A DNA stretch of 64,000 bases from contig JAFWHX010000017.1 of the NCBI GenBank assembly GCA_017533915.1, forward strand, positions 62,001 through 126,000, read 5' to 3'. Positions 54,812-62,798 of the stretch are shown one piece after another. Source of the DNA: Eubacterium sp. GTDB taxonomy: Bacteria; Bacillota; Clostridia; Peptostreptococcales; Anaerovoracaceae. The notes below the pieces were generated by a model that saw only the letters and a list, made by a program, of their open reading frames with translations, searched no databases and was not told the origin of the DNA. The translations under genes and the position numbers were made by a program. Position 1 is the first letter of the stretch; each line of letters starts with the position of its first letter.

Positions 54812-54820
54812 TGATATAAT
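54812..54820 (+). promoter_or_regulatory. Predicted extended -10 promoter for the DUF5684 gene
   Basis: TG-A-TATAAT at 54812-54820, with no good -35 at standard spacing. A TTGACA at 54802-54807 is only seven bases upstream of TATAAT, too close to act with it. Confidence 0.5.
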
Positions 54821-54862
54821 ATCACATGTTATTATATTTTATTATTTAATGAAGGTATTGTT

Positions 54863-55294
54863 ATGGAATTAGCATTTGGTGGAGTTGCGGTAGCTGGAGT
54901 GATCCTCATAATCTGGTGGGTACTTCAGATCATCGGTGACTGGAAGCTCTTTGAGAAGGCTGGGAAGCCGGGTTGGCACAGCATCATTCCGTTCCTGAAC
55001 ACTTATGATGAGTATGATCTTTGCTGGAACGGTGGATTTGGTATCCTTTACCTTGTGATTCTTATCGGAATCAACATGATCACTCCTGAAATGGCACAGG
55101 AACATGCCATGCTTCCGATGCTTGCGGGAATTGGCGGAGTCGTAGCTCTTGTTCTGCAGGTCATCGAGAGTAACAAGCTAGCAAAATCATTTGGCAAGGG
55201 AATCGGCTACACGATCTTCCTGATCCTTTTAGACCGTATTGCAAGAATGGTGCTCGGATTCAGCGATGCTGAGTACAAAGGAAAAGATCTGTAG
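54863..55294 (+). CDS. DUF5684-like small membrane protein
   Basis: A 143-residue membrane protein with about four helices. The motif DWKLFEKAGKPGWHSIIPFL (about 27-46) followed by NTYDEYDLCWN, and the final KLAKSFGKGIGYTIFLILL with LGFSDAEYKG, match my memory of the DUF5684 family. This family is often next to signal-peptidase-like or secreted proteins and has no known function. GAAGG precedes the ATG. An inverted repeat overlaps its stop codon. It is bordered on both sides by tandem arrays and stands alone. Confidence 0.75.
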   Translation: MELAFGGVAVAGVILIIWWVLQIIGDWKLFEKAGKPGWHSIIPFLNTYDEYDLCWNGGFGILYLVILIGINMITPEMAQEHAMLPMLAGIGGVVALVLQVIESNKLAKSFGKGIGYTIFLILLDRIARMVLGFSDAEYKGKDL

Positions 55295-55302
55295 GATCTT
55301 TT
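55282..55302 (+). terminator. Possible terminator overlapping the DUF5684 stop
   Basis: AAAAGATC/GATCTTTT with a five-base loop that contains the end of the coding region. The stem is short and A+T-rich, so it is a weak terminator at best. Confidence 0.4.
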
Positions 55303-55308
55303 GAGTCG

Positions 55309-55455
55309 TGAGCAAAACCCCATTCGTACGTGAGGTGAATTGTTCTGACATGAGCAAAACCTCATCGGTATGTGAGGTAGATTGATCTGACATGATCAAA
55401 GCCTCATCGGTATGTGAGGTAGTTCGATCTGGCATGAGCAAAACCATCTGCTCGT
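55309..55455. repeat. 42-bp tandem array
   Basis: Units start at 55309, 55351, 55393 and 55435 (partial). Each has TGAGCAAAACCTCATCGGTA followed by TGTGAGGT, in which ACCTCA and TGAGGT can pair. Two middle units are the best conserved. Confidence 0.88.
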
Positions 55456-55478
55456 GCGGGAAGTAAAAAGTTTTGTGC

Positions 55479-55510
55479 GCCGGTACTGTGTTTCAAAATG
55501 CAGTACCGGC
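55479..55510. other. Ten-base perfect inverted repeat
   Basis: GCCGGTACTG (55479-55488) and CAGTACCGGC (55501-55510) with a 12-base spacer. No T tract follows on either strand directly. It lies between two tandem arrays in a gap (55295-55726) without a gene. Confidence 0.75.
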
Positions 55511-55531
55511 AACTGTTAGATAGAGATTTCT

Positions 55532-55690
55532 GACAGCAGGCGAATGAGCCATGGATGTCTTTTGACAGCAGGCGAATGAGCCATGGATGTCTTTTGACAG
55601 CAGGCGGATGAGCCATGGATGTCTTCGACCAGCAGTTAAATAAGCCATGGATGTCTTCGGCCAGCAGTTAAATGAGCCACAGAAGGTTTA
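55532..55690. repeat. 31-32-bp tandem array, about five units
   Basis: Units start at 55532, 55564, 55596, 55627 and about 55660. The first three have GACAGCAGGCGAATGAGCCA with ATGGATGTCTTTT; the last two are diverged (AGCAGTTAAATGAGCCA). The array ends shortly before the ribosome site of the cysteine hydrolase gene. Confidence 0.9.
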
Positions 55691-55726
55691 GTCAGTTGGT
55701 GTTTGAGCCGCTGAATGGAGGGTATT

Positions 55727-56257
55727 ATGAAAAAACTCGTAGTTGTGGATATGCAGAATGATTTTATCGATGGCGCGCTCGGAACGCCGGAAGCGGTCGC
55801 AATCGTAGACAATGTGCGGGAAAAGATCGGCCAGTACAACCCATGTGACATTTACGTCACGATGGATACGCATGGGCCGAATTACATGAATACGCAGGAA
55901 GGGCAGAACCTTCCAGTTGAGCACTGCATAAAGGGCACAGACGGCTGGAAGCTTTCACCTGCGATCGAGGAGATGCTCCATGATGCTCATGTTTTTGAGA
56001 AGCCGACTTTCGGATCGGTAGAGCTTGCTGAATCGCTAAGGGATCTGGCAGGGGACGACTACCCGAACGGCGAAGGTATGGAGATCGAGCTCGTCGGCCT
56101 TTGCACCGACATCTGCGTCGTTTCAAATGCTTTACTCATCAAAGCATTTCTTCCGGAAGCTGAGATCAGCGTCGATCCGGCTTGCTGCGCAGGCGTTACG
56201 CCGGAGGCTCACGAAGCCGCGCTGGCGACGATGCGTTCATGTCAGATAAAGTGCTAG
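55727..56257 (+). CDS. Isochorismatase-family cysteine hydrolase (nicotinamidase-like)
   Basis: A 176-residue enzyme of the isochorismatase-like hydrolase fold. The triad positions are visible: Asp in MKKLVVVDMQNDFIDGALG (Asp8), Lys in VFEKPTFGSVEL, and Cys in ELVGLCTDICVVSNALL. The overall pattern is near to nicotinamidase-related proteins of Firmicutes, but metal ligands are not clearly of the PncA type, so the substrate is left open. The ATG at 55727, after GGAGGG, is preferred to an ATG 12 bases upstream. A terminator follows that occurs in three copies. Confidence 0.88.
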   Translation: MKKLVVVDMQNDFIDGALGTPEAVAIVDNVREKIGQYNPCDIYVTMDTHGPNYMNTQEGQNLPVEHCIKGTDGWKLSPAIEEMLHDAHVFEKPTFGSVELAESLRDLAGDDYPNGEGMEIELVGLCTDICVVSNALLIKAFLPEAEISVDPACCAGVTPEAHEAALATMRSCQIKC

Positions 56258-56259
56258 TA

Positions 56260-56292
56260 AAAAACGGTGGTGAGCTAACGCCGCCGTTTTTT
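56260..56292 (+). terminator. Terminator after the cysteine hydrolase gene
   Basis: AAAAACGGTGG pairs with CGCCGCCGTTTTTT (one G-U), ending in six T residues. Two diverged copies follow. Confidence 0.88.
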
Positions 56293-56352
56293 GTGTTCGG
56301 TGGTGAGCATCGCCGCCTCTTTTTGTGTTCGGTGTAAGTTAATGCCGCCGTG
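56265..56352. repeat. Three tandem copies of a terminator (32-33-bp period)
   Basis: Copies start at CGGTGG/CGGTG at 56265, 56298 and 56330. The first is the intact terminator, the second keeps CGGTGG/CGCCGCC and five T residues, and the third is strongly decayed. Confidence 0.8.
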
Positions 56353-56375
56353 TTATTTCATGTGCATCACAAAAA

Positions 56376-56406
56376 TAAAAGCAGGCTCTCAAGGGGTCTG
56401 CTTTTT
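56376..56406 (-). terminator. Terminator after the radical SAM gene
   Basis: On the minus strand, AAAAAGCAG/CTGCTTTTATTTTT with a 13-base loop. It may also stop plus-strand transcription. Confidence 0.8.
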
Positions 56407-56416
56407 GTGTGGTTTG

Positions 56417-57316
56417 CTATTTTACCGGATGTACCAGGTCGCCTTCGTAGATGCGCATGTCGTTTGGCTCGAACTTGACTTTACGGTATGCGTCGACGTC
56501 GAGCTTGGTGTCGTCCCAGTCGGAGCGGATCTCACCGTTTTGTCTGACTACGATGTCGTAGAGGATATCGTAGGTATTGCCGTCTTCAGGGTCGGTCTCG
56601 ACGATCGTGCTGTACGGCAGGGTCTTGTGGTATGTGAGCTCGAGGCCTTTGTAGTTGAAGTGGAACCCGCATCTCATGCGGCATCCGTCGAGGCCTGTGT
56701 AATCGGCGATCTTGCTGACGTCGGTGAAGATCGGATCGTTCTCATGATCGTATAGGTTCTCCGGCGTCGTCGCGGTGTAGTCGAATCTGAACTGTACAGG
56801 AATGCCGTACGGGAGCCAGCGCTCAAGATAGCCTGGGAGCTGGTCAGCAGGGTATTTCTTGTAGAGCACGCAGTTAACGCGGACAGGGCATGCGAGCTCC
56901 GCCAGATATGAGTCCGGCGTCTCGGTGACGTAGTGCTGCATGTGGCGCGAAACATTGATGCATGTCAGCTTGTCTTTGTTGTGCTCTGTGAATGCGATGA
57001 GCTCGTCGAGTCCCTGGCCTTCAAATGTCGGCAGGGTGGTGTTTATGAACAGTCGGTGCGTGTTCGGGATGAGATCGATCATCCGCTGAAGCATAGGGAT
57101 ATTCGCGAGAGGCTCGCCGCCTGTGAAAACAAAATCACATTTTGGCGTTATCTCATCCATGATGCGGATCGACTCTTCGATCTTGTCCTGGTCGAACCAC
57201 GAAGTATCTTCGTAATCGCCTTTGTTTATACAGAACGGGCAGTGGTTTCCGCAGTCGTATGGTGCGAATACGGTAACAGTCGCACCGCCTTCTCTTGTCT
57301 TATATGGATTGGTCAT
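56417..57316 (-). CDS. Radical SAM protein, function unknown
   Basis: A 299-residue protein with the radical SAM cluster motif C-x3-C-x2-C in YDCGNHCPFCINKGDYED (about 21-38) and the GGE motif in FVFTGGEPLANIP (about 63-75). It has a typical partial TIM-barrel pattern. The C-terminal region has a Cys pair (GCRMRCGFHF, about 211-220) but no complete SPASM domain. I do not recognise a specific reaction. The AAGGA site is about 13 bases from the ATG, a rather long spacing. It is upstream-flanked by two 41-bp repeats and then by hom on the same strand. Confidence 0.82.
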   Translation of the reverse strand: MTNPYKTREGGATVTVFAPYDCGNHCPFCINKGDYEDTSWFDQDKIEESIRIMDEITPKCDFVFTGGEPLANIPMLQRMIDLIPNTHRLFINTTLPTFEGQGLDELIAFTEHNKDKLTCINVSRHMQHYVTETPDSYLAELACPVRVNCVLYKKYPADQLPGYLERWLPYGIPVQFRFDYTATTPENLYDHENDPIFTDVSKIADYTGLDGCRMRCGFHFNYKGLELTYHKTLPYSTIVETDPEDGNTYDILYDIVVRQNGEIRSDWDDTKLDVDAYRKVKFEPNDMRIYEGDLVHPVK

Positions 57317-57340
57317 TTTTGCTTTCAGTTCCTTTCATAT

Positions 57341-57420
57341 GCCGCGCGTTCATAGGGCGCGGCTGTTTCGGCTTTATGACTGCCGCGCGTTCATAGGGCG
57401 CAGCTGTTCTGGCTTTTGCG
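57341..57420. repeat. Two 41-bp direct repeats between hom and the radical SAM gene
   Basis: Copies begin at 57341 and 57382 with GCCGCGCGTTCATAGGGCGC, and run into GGCTGTTTCGGCTTT or a close variant. Within each, GCCGCGC and GCGCGGC can pair. No gene lies in 57317-57458. Confidence 0.85.
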
Positions 57421-57458
57421 CCGATCAAAGCATGATTGGTCGTCTATAGTAATAGTCT

Positions 57459-58430
57459 TTATTGCAGTGCCTTCATTATCGCGAGGATATCTCCCACGAT
57501 CGCACTTCCGGTCGGGAGAGCACCGGCGCCTTTGCCGTAGAACATGAGCTCGCCGACCGCGTCTCCATCGAGGTAGATCGCGTTGAACTCATTAGACACT
57601 GATGCGAGAGGGTGGTCTAGAGGGATCTCCTCAGGCTTGACGTAATAATTGAAGCCGTCTTCGTTCAGTGTTGCATGGGCGATAAGCTTGATCACGCAGC
57701 CGCGGTTGTATGCCGCCTGGATGTCTTCCATCGTGACGTCAGTGATGCCTTTTGTTGGGATCTGCTGTGGGTTTACGTAGCGGCCCATCGCGAGCACCAT
57801 GAGCAGGCAGAGCTTGTTCGCGCAGTCGATGCCTTCAACATCGGCTGTCGGGTCAGGCTCAGCAAAACCGTTTTTCTTGGCGCCTGCGAGCGCGTCTTCG
57901 TAGGACTGACCCTGCTTGAGCATCTTGGTCAAAATATAATTGGTCGTCCCGTTCAGTATTCCCATTATATCTGTGAAGTGGTTGCATGAAAGCTGCTCCT
58001 GGATAGGGGTCAGGATCGGGATCCCGCCGCCTACCGCAGCTTCGAACTTAAGGTACGCGTGGCCTTCATCAGCCGCTTTCTTAAGAGTGTCGTAATTTGC
58101 AGCCACAGCGGCTTTGTTCGGGGTGACGACGCTGATGCCGTTCTTAAGAGCACGAGTCATTACCTGGACAGGGAAGTCCATCCCGCCGAGCGCTTCCACG
58201 ATGATATCAACGCCGCTGTCCTGGCTTATGATCGAATCGATATCGAGTGTCTGAAGGCTCAGGTCAGCGCCATGCTTCTCGAGCTGCTCTGCATACTTTT
58301 CAAAAATGTGAGTTATCTCATAGTCGACACCTGTACGCTCCATGATGATGTCACGGTTCTTTGTCAGGATGTCATATGTTCCGCCGCCGACCGTTCCAAG
58401 GCCGAGCAGCGCGATCTTTACTTTTTTCAT
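57459..58430 (-). CDS. hom: Homoserine dehydrogenase, short form without ACT domain
   Basis: A 323-residue NAD(P)-dependent enzyme converting aspartate semialdehyde to homoserine, on the threonine/methionine route. The Rossmann motif is KIALLGLGTVGGGTYDIL (about 4-21). SVVTPNKAAVAANYD, AAVGGGIPILTPIQE, GILNGTTNYILTKM and DPTADVEGIDCANKL are typical. Full-length Gram-positive enzymes of about 430 residues carry a C-terminal ACT regulatory domain; here the protein ends soon after AVGELMFYGKGAGALPTGSA, so the ACT domain is missing. The frame extends to 58466, but the ATG at 58430 fits the family start. Confidence 0.95.
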   Translation of the reverse strand: MKKVKIALLGLGTVGGGTYDILTKNRDIIMERTGVDYEITHIFEKYAEQLEKHGADLSLQTLDIDSIISQDSGVDIIVEALGGMDFPVQVMTRALKNGISVVTPNKAAVAANYDTLKKAADEGHAYLKFEAAVGGGIPILTPIQEQLSCNHFTDIMGILNGTTNYILTKMLKQGQSYEDALAGAKKNGFAEPDPTADVEGIDCANKLCLLMVLAMGRYVNPQQIPTKGITDVTMEDIQAAYNRGCVIKLIAHATLNEDGFNYYVKPEEIPLDHPLASVSNEFNAIYLDGDAVGELMFYGKGAGALPTGSAIVGDILAIMKALQ

Positions 58431-58630
58431 GTGTTGGATCGTTGTCCTTTCTTTATAAACAGTCATACATAGTTATATTACCACAAAATCAATACAATTG
58501 CGCAAAAAATATGCAATATAGCAGCTTAGGAACAAATAATATGCAATATGAGTATAATATGTTACAGTATATACAGGTAATAATATTTATGTAGGGCTGA
58601 TCTGCAGGCTTTTCAGGAAAGGAATGAGAT

Positions 58631-59101
58631 ATGGCGCTTCATGTTGTTTTTGTTGAACCGGAGATCCCGTCGAACACCGGGAACATCGCGAGGACGTGTG
58701 CGATCACTGACTCGGTGCTGCATCTTGTAAGGCCGCTTGGATTCAACATCGATGAGAAGTCGGTGAGAAGGGCGGGTCTTGATTACTGGCCATACGTTGA
58801 TCTTAGAGTGCATGACAGCTTTGATGATTTTCTGGCGGAGTATGAAGGCCGCAGGATGTACCTGGCGACGACAAAGGGACCGAGGTTCTATACAGACGTT
58901 GAGTACCACGACGAGGACATGATTCTGTTCGGGCGTGAAACTGCCGGACTGCCCAGACCTTTCATCGAGGCGCACAAGGACATGGCGATCCGTATCCCAA
59001 TGAGCGAGAACACGAGACTTAGGTCGCTCAACCTGGCAAATTCAGCGAATATTATAGTTTACGAGGCGCTAAGGCAGCTGGGATTCCCGGGTCTTGCCTG
59101 A
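58631..59101 (+). CDS. trmL: tRNA (cytidine(34)-2'-O)-methyltransferase TrmL
   Basis: A 156-residue SPOUT-class methyltransferase modifying the wobble base of certain leucine tRNAs. The N-terminus MALHVVFVEPEIPSNTGNIARTC has the family pattern VEPEIPxNTGNIxR; LVRPLGF, FGRETAGLP and SENTRLRSLNLANSANIIVYEALRQ (fragments) make up the knot. Length is typical. GGAAAGGAA precedes the ATG. It is divergent from hom; the 200-bp gap contains A+T-rich sequence with TATAAT (58553-58558) but no clear -35. Confidence 0.95.
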   Translation: MALHVVFVEPEIPSNTGNIARTCAITDSVLHLVRPLGFNIDEKSVRRAGLDYWPYVDLRVHDSFDDFLAEYEGRRMYLATTKGPRFYTDVEYHDEDMILFGRETAGLPRPFIEAHKDMAIRIPMSENTRLRSLNLANSANIIVYEALRQLGFPGLA

Positions 59102-59117
59102 AGCCGGGATCTGTTTT
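59082..59117 (+). terminator. Possible terminator overlapping the trmL stop
   Basis: ATTCCCGG pairs with CCGGGAT with one bulged base; five T residues follow after CTG. Part of the stem lies inside the coding region. Confidence 0.6.
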
Positions 59118-59242
59118 TAATACACCTGCTCTGCACCGGGATAAAGAGACTTGGGAATATGCGGCGCAGGTGTATCTATATATATATAGATGGACATAGT
59201 AATATAATATGGCATTACAGAAAGGCAAAAGGAGGCTTTTAT

Positions 59243-60007
59243 ATGAGTATCAGGAGAATGATCGCTGCACTGGTGTTTACGGTTGCTTTGATGGCTGTCA
59301 TGGCGCCTGCGTCTGTGTTCGCTGAGAAACATGCAGGTACGATGGATGATCCGATCCCGATGACGCTGGGCGAATATTATAATGCGTTTATTAATGAACC
59401 AAATCAGGAGGTCGTCTTCGAATGGAAAGTGCCGGATAATATCGATTCCGGGAAAAATCTTTATTTCGAATCGATCTCTTCTCCGGCACTTCCGTCGAAT
59501 ATAGAGAGGCAGGGACTGATCTTCTATGGGGAAGGCCAGTATTACAACCAGTATTATGACGGAGAATCAGCCAAGCCGGATTTCCTTTTCTCATGGAATA
59601 TAAATGACGAGGTAAGGACATATCTGATCAAGGTGAGATTTAAAGACGAGAGAGATACCGGGGTCTTTGAGGTGCAGCTCAGGGACACGCCGAGCCGCTT
59701 TGGTACTGACTATAACAAAGTGCGTAAGCCTACAGATGTCAAAGCTGTCGCCGGCAAGAGGTCGATGACGGTGACATGGAAGTCGGCAGGCTGCTCTGAC
59801 TTCAAGTACAAAGTCACATACAGCGCTAAGGGCGTCAAAGCCAAGACTGTCACAGTCAAGGTAGATGAGAATAATTATCACAGTCCGTCAGTCAAGATCA
59901 AGAATCTCAAGAAGGGCAAGAAATACACAGTAAAGGTCCAGGCGATCACATATGATGGTTATAAGAGTGACTGGAGCAAGAAGGTGACGTCCGGGAAGAT
60001 CAAATAG
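59243..60007 (+). CDS. Small secreted protein with Lys-rich Fn3-like C-terminus
   Basis: A 254-residue exported protein. Signal peptide MSIRRMIAALVFTVALMAVM, cleavage near VFA-EKH. The middle (about 35-155) is a beta-rich, aromatic domain (VFEWKVPDNIDSGKNLYFES, FYGEGQYYNQYY) of unknown fold. The last about 90 residues form an Fn3-like module, Lys-rich (KPTDVKAVAGKRSMTVTWKS and KIKNLKKGKKYTVKVQAITY). The frame extends to 59159 through A+T-rich repeats, but AAAGGAGG directly precedes the ATG at 59243. It resembles the C-termini of the larger secreted proteins at 36-52 kb and may share their location at the wall. Confidence 0.82.
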   Translation: MSIRRMIAALVFTVALMAVMAPASVFAEKHAGTMDDPIPMTLGEYYNAFINEPNQEVVFEWKVPDNIDSGKNLYFESISSPALPSNIERQGLIFYGEGQYYNQYYDGESAKPDFLFSWNINDEVRTYLIKVRFKDERDTGVFEVQLRDTPSRFGTDYNKVRKPTDVKAVAGKRSMTVTWKSAGCSDFKYKVTYSAKGVKAKTVTVKVDENNYHSPSVKIKNLKKGKKYTVKVQAITYDGYKSDWSKKVTSGKIK

Positions 60008-60070
60008 AGGCTGTGTAAAGAATAGTATTTATTAATGCAAGCTGCGATAATATATGCTTAGCAGGCCAGC

Positions 60071-60115
60071 AAGGGACAGGTGTCAGCCGGTAAGACCGGA
60101 GGGCGCCTGTCCTTT
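60071..60115 (+). terminator. Probable terminator after the small secreted protein gene
   Basis: AAGGGACAGGTG pairs with CGCCTGTCCTTT, with an inner CCGG/CCGG stem. The T tract is short. The gap 60008-60304 has no gene. Confidence 0.65.
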
Positions 60116-60183
60116 GCTTGATTATGAAGACATCTGCCATTGATATGAGCATGCTCAATGCGGAGTGCGGCAGGCTATAAGTA

Positions 60184-60212
60184 TTGCCTTTTACTACATA
60201 ATATGCTAAATT
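60184..60212 (+). promoter_or_regulatory. Possible promoter of the polysaccharide locus
   Basis: TTGCCT (60184-60189), 17-bp spacer, TAAATT (60207-60212) with a TG extended -10. Both boxes match at only four of six positions. Confidence 0.4.
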
Positions 60213-60304
60213 ATGAACAGGAAATGAAAGTGTGGCGGATGGTCACATTTACGGTTTTGTATTAGATTTTTTTGCTGATCTGTAGATAATAAGAGGAATA
60301 TGAA

Positions 60305-61672
60305 ATGAGCTCCAGGAGCCGTATGTTTCATGATCTAACGATAAGAGCCATAAAGCTTTTGAATATCGTATTAATGATTATACCATTTGTATTCGTATGG
60401 TATACATTTTATGCTGATAAGCTATGGGTCATCTTTTACATGCGCGGCCATTGGATGGTAATCGCACTATATGCTCTGCTATATGTATTTATAGGCAGGC
60501 TGTATGATGCATTCAATATGTCATACTACAGCCGTGGCGAGATGATCTACAGTCAGCTGCTTTCGCTTTCTGAAGTTAACGTAATTATATATATTGTAGC
60601 CTGGCTGTTGATCAGACATATGCCAGCTGTACTCCCTATGTTGGGATTAATGGCTGTTCAGATCGTGATTGCTGTTATATGGGCTTATTGTTCTCAAGCT
60701 TGGTATTACTATACATTTCCGGCTAATAAGACGGTTGTGGTATATGACATAAAACGTGGAATAGCGGGACTTATTGAGAAATATAATCTGGCGAAGAAAT
60801 TCAAAGTAGTGGCAACAATTTCAGCTGATGAATGCATTAAAGATCTATCGGTATTAGATGATGCGGATACAGTTTTCCTTGTTGGGGTTCATAGTCACGA
60901 CAGGAATACAGTTACAAAGCATTGCCTGATGCATAACATAAAAGCTTTTTTGATTCCACATATCGGAGACTTGATTTTAACAGGCTCAAAACGTGTTCAT
61001 ATGTTCCACTTGCTGCTATTGAAGGTAGAAAGATATAATCCATCGTTTGAATATCTGGTTATAAAAAGAATAGGTGATATCGTCTTATCATTGATAGCTG
61101 TTATTCTTTTTTCACCAGTTATGTTGGTCACAGCTATCTGTATAAAGATGGAAGATCATGGTCCGGTACTATATAAACAATGCCGGTTAACGAAGGACGG
61201 TAAAAAGTTTGAAATATATAAGTTCCGCAGCATGAAGCCTGATGCAGAGAAAGATGGAGTTGCCAGATTATCAACTGGGGATAGTGATGATCGAATAACA
61301 AAGGTTGGTCGTTTTATTCGCAGGGTAAGAATTGATGAGATTCCTCAGCTATTTAACATAATTAAGGGCGATATTTCGATAGTTGGACCTCGTGCGGAGA
61401 GACCGGAACTTGCAGAGAAATATCAAAAAGAATTACCAGAGTTTGTGTTAAGACTGCAGGTAAAAGCAGGACTTACGGGATATGCCCAGGTATATGGTAA
61501 ATATAACACCACACCATATGACAAATTGATCATGGACTTAATGTATATTGCGAATGCGAGCATATTTGAAGATATCAGGATCATTTTTGCAACTATAAAG
61601 ATTTTATTCATGCCGGACAGTACAGAGGGAGTAGCTTCTGTGCAAGCATCTGAAGGGGATAGTGATGAGTAA
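60305..61672 (+). CDS. Polyprenyl glycosylphosphotransferase (undecaprenyl-phosphate sugar transferase)
   Basis: A 455-residue membrane enzyme that starts a surface polysaccharide by placing sugar-1-phosphate on the lipid carrier. The N-terminal half has about four membrane helices. Next is a Rossmann-like region (about 140-240). The C-terminal catalytic domain, with a re-entrant helix (VIKRIGDIVLSLIAVILFSP), then LYKQCRLTKDGKKFEIYKFR, RRVRIDEIPQLFNIIKGD and VGPRAERPE, is of the WcaJ/PglC type. GAGGA precedes the ATG. Its base composition is more A+T-rich than upstream genes, a sign that the locus may be mobile. It overlaps the next gene by eight bases. Confidence 0.95.
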   Translation: MSSRSRMFHDLTIRAIKLLNIVLMIIPFVFVWYTFYADKLWVIFYMRGHWMVIALYALLYVFIGRLYDAFNMSYYSRGEMIYSQLLSLSEVNVIIYIVAWLLIRHMPAVLPMLGLMAVQIVIAVIWAYCSQAWYYYTFPANKTVVVYDIKRGIAGLIEKYNLAKKFKVVATISADECIKDLSVLDDADTVFLVGVHSHDRNTVTKHCLMHNIKAFLIPHIGDLILTGSKRVHMFHLLLLKVERYNPSFEYLVIKRIGDIVLSLIAVILFSPVMLVTAICIKMEDHGPVLYKQCRLTKDGKKFEIYKFRSMKPDAEKDGVARLSTGDSDDRITKVGRFIRRVRIDEIPQLFNIIKGDISIVGPRAERPELAEKYQKELPEFVLRLQVKAGLTGYAQVYGKYNTTPYDKLIMDLMYIANASIFEDIRIIFATIKILFMPDSTEGVASVQASEGDSDE

Positions 61673-62777
61673 GATCCTTTATGTGGCAACAGTAGTCAAA
61701 AATCATATCATGGAATTCCACGTACCATATTTAAAAATGTTAAAAGAGATGGGGTGGGAGACAGCAGTAGCAGCGAAAAATGATTATGATAATAAAGGAG
61801 AGTGTGTAATTCCATATTGTGATACATTTTATGACATTCCATTTGAAAGAAACCCATTCAGATTTGACAATATAAAAGCATATAAAGAACTCAAACAGAT
61901 CATAGACAAGGGAGAATACGATATAATCCATTGTCATACTCCGGTTGGGGCTTTGATTACGCGTCTGGCAGCTCAAGATGCCAGAAAGAAAGGAACCAGG
62001 GTTTTTTATACAGCTCACGGATTTCATTTTTATAAAGGCGCTCCTTTAATTAACTGGATCGTGTATTATTCAGCAGAAAAATATCTTGCGCGTAAGACAG
62101 ATGTCCTTATAACTATTACCAAAGAAGATTATCAGCGTGCTAAAAAGTTTAATGCAAAGCATGTTGAATACATCCCTGGCGTTGGCATTGATTTGAATCA
62201 TTATAAGAGAGATAACCTTGAGCTGGCAAAACAGCTCAAATCAGATCTTGGAATACCGGCATCTGCGACAGTGCTTCTTTCGGTTGGTGAAGTTAATGCT
62301 AATAAAAACCATAAACTGATTATACAAGCTTTACAGGACTTCCCGGACGCATGGTTTGTTTTGTGCGGTCAAGGTCCACTTATTCAAGAATACAGAAAAC
62401 TTGCAGATGATCTTGGAGTAGGCGATCGTGTCATTATGACAGGATACCGTACAGATGTCATAAACTTCTATCGTATGGCAGATATCTTTATTCTTCCTTC
62501 ATTGAGAGAGGGACTGCCTGTCGCCCTGATGGAAGCAATGAGTATGGGATTAGTCTGCGTCGCCTCTAGAAACAGAGGAACTGACGAATTGCTTAGAGGA
62601 AGCAGATTGCTGTTTTCCGCTACATCCGTCAAGGAACTGAAAGAAAAACTGATGATAGCAATGAAGGAAGACTGTTCTGATGAGGTAAAACGGAACAGTC
62701 TTCATTTAAAAGACTTTGATCTTTCAAATACGCTTAAATCAATGAAAACATTATATCAACAAGAAGTACTTCATTGA
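61665..62777 (+). CDS. Glycosyltransferase family 4 protein
   Basis: A 370-residue GT-B enzyme that adds a sugar to the growing lipid-linked oligosaccharide in the cytoplasm. N-terminal acceptor domain: MSKILYVATVVKNHIMEFHV, DIIHCHTPVGALITRLAA and YTAHGFHFYKGAPL. C-terminal donor domain: LLSVGEVNANKNHKLIIQAL, VIMTGYRTDVINFYRMADIF and the E-x7-E motif in LREGLPVALMEAMSMGL. Both an overlapping GTG (61662) and ATG (61665) are possible; the ATG is preferred, with GGGG upstream. Donor and acceptor sugars are unknown. Translationally coupled to the sugar transferase. Confidence 0.94.
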   Translation: MSKILYVATVVKNHIMEFHVPYLKMLKEMGWETAVAAKNDYDNKGECVIPYCDTFYDIPFERNPFRFDNIKAYKELKQIIDKGEYDIIHCHTPVGALITRLAAQDARKKGTRVFYTAHGFHFYKGAPLINWIVYYSAEKYLARKTDVLITITKEDYQRAKKFNAKHVEYIPGVGIDLNHYKRDNLELAKQLKSDLGIPASATVLLSVGEVNANKNHKLIIQALQDFPDAWFVLCGQGPLIQEYRKLADDLGVGDRVIMTGYRTDVINFYRMADIFILPSLREGLPVALMEAMSMGLVCVASRNRGTDELLRGSRLLFSATSVKELKEKLMIAMKEDCSDEVKRNSLHLKDFDLSNTLKSMKTLYQQEVLH

Positions 62778-62798
62778 TATATGGTTTAGGAGGTATTG

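Noticed and set aside
54403-54819. Protein gene of 138 codons with a 31-residue repeat
   Set aside because: The frame stays open only because the 93-bp repeat is divisible by three. There is no ribosome site, and the peptide is just the translated repeat.
54802-54820. TTGACA plus TATAAT as a standard promoter
   Set aside because: The boxes are only seven bases apart; only the extended -10 element was kept.
60061-60120. Riboswitch before the polysaccharide locus
   Set aside because: The folded segment resembles a terminator, lies just after a gene, and matches no riboswitch class I know.
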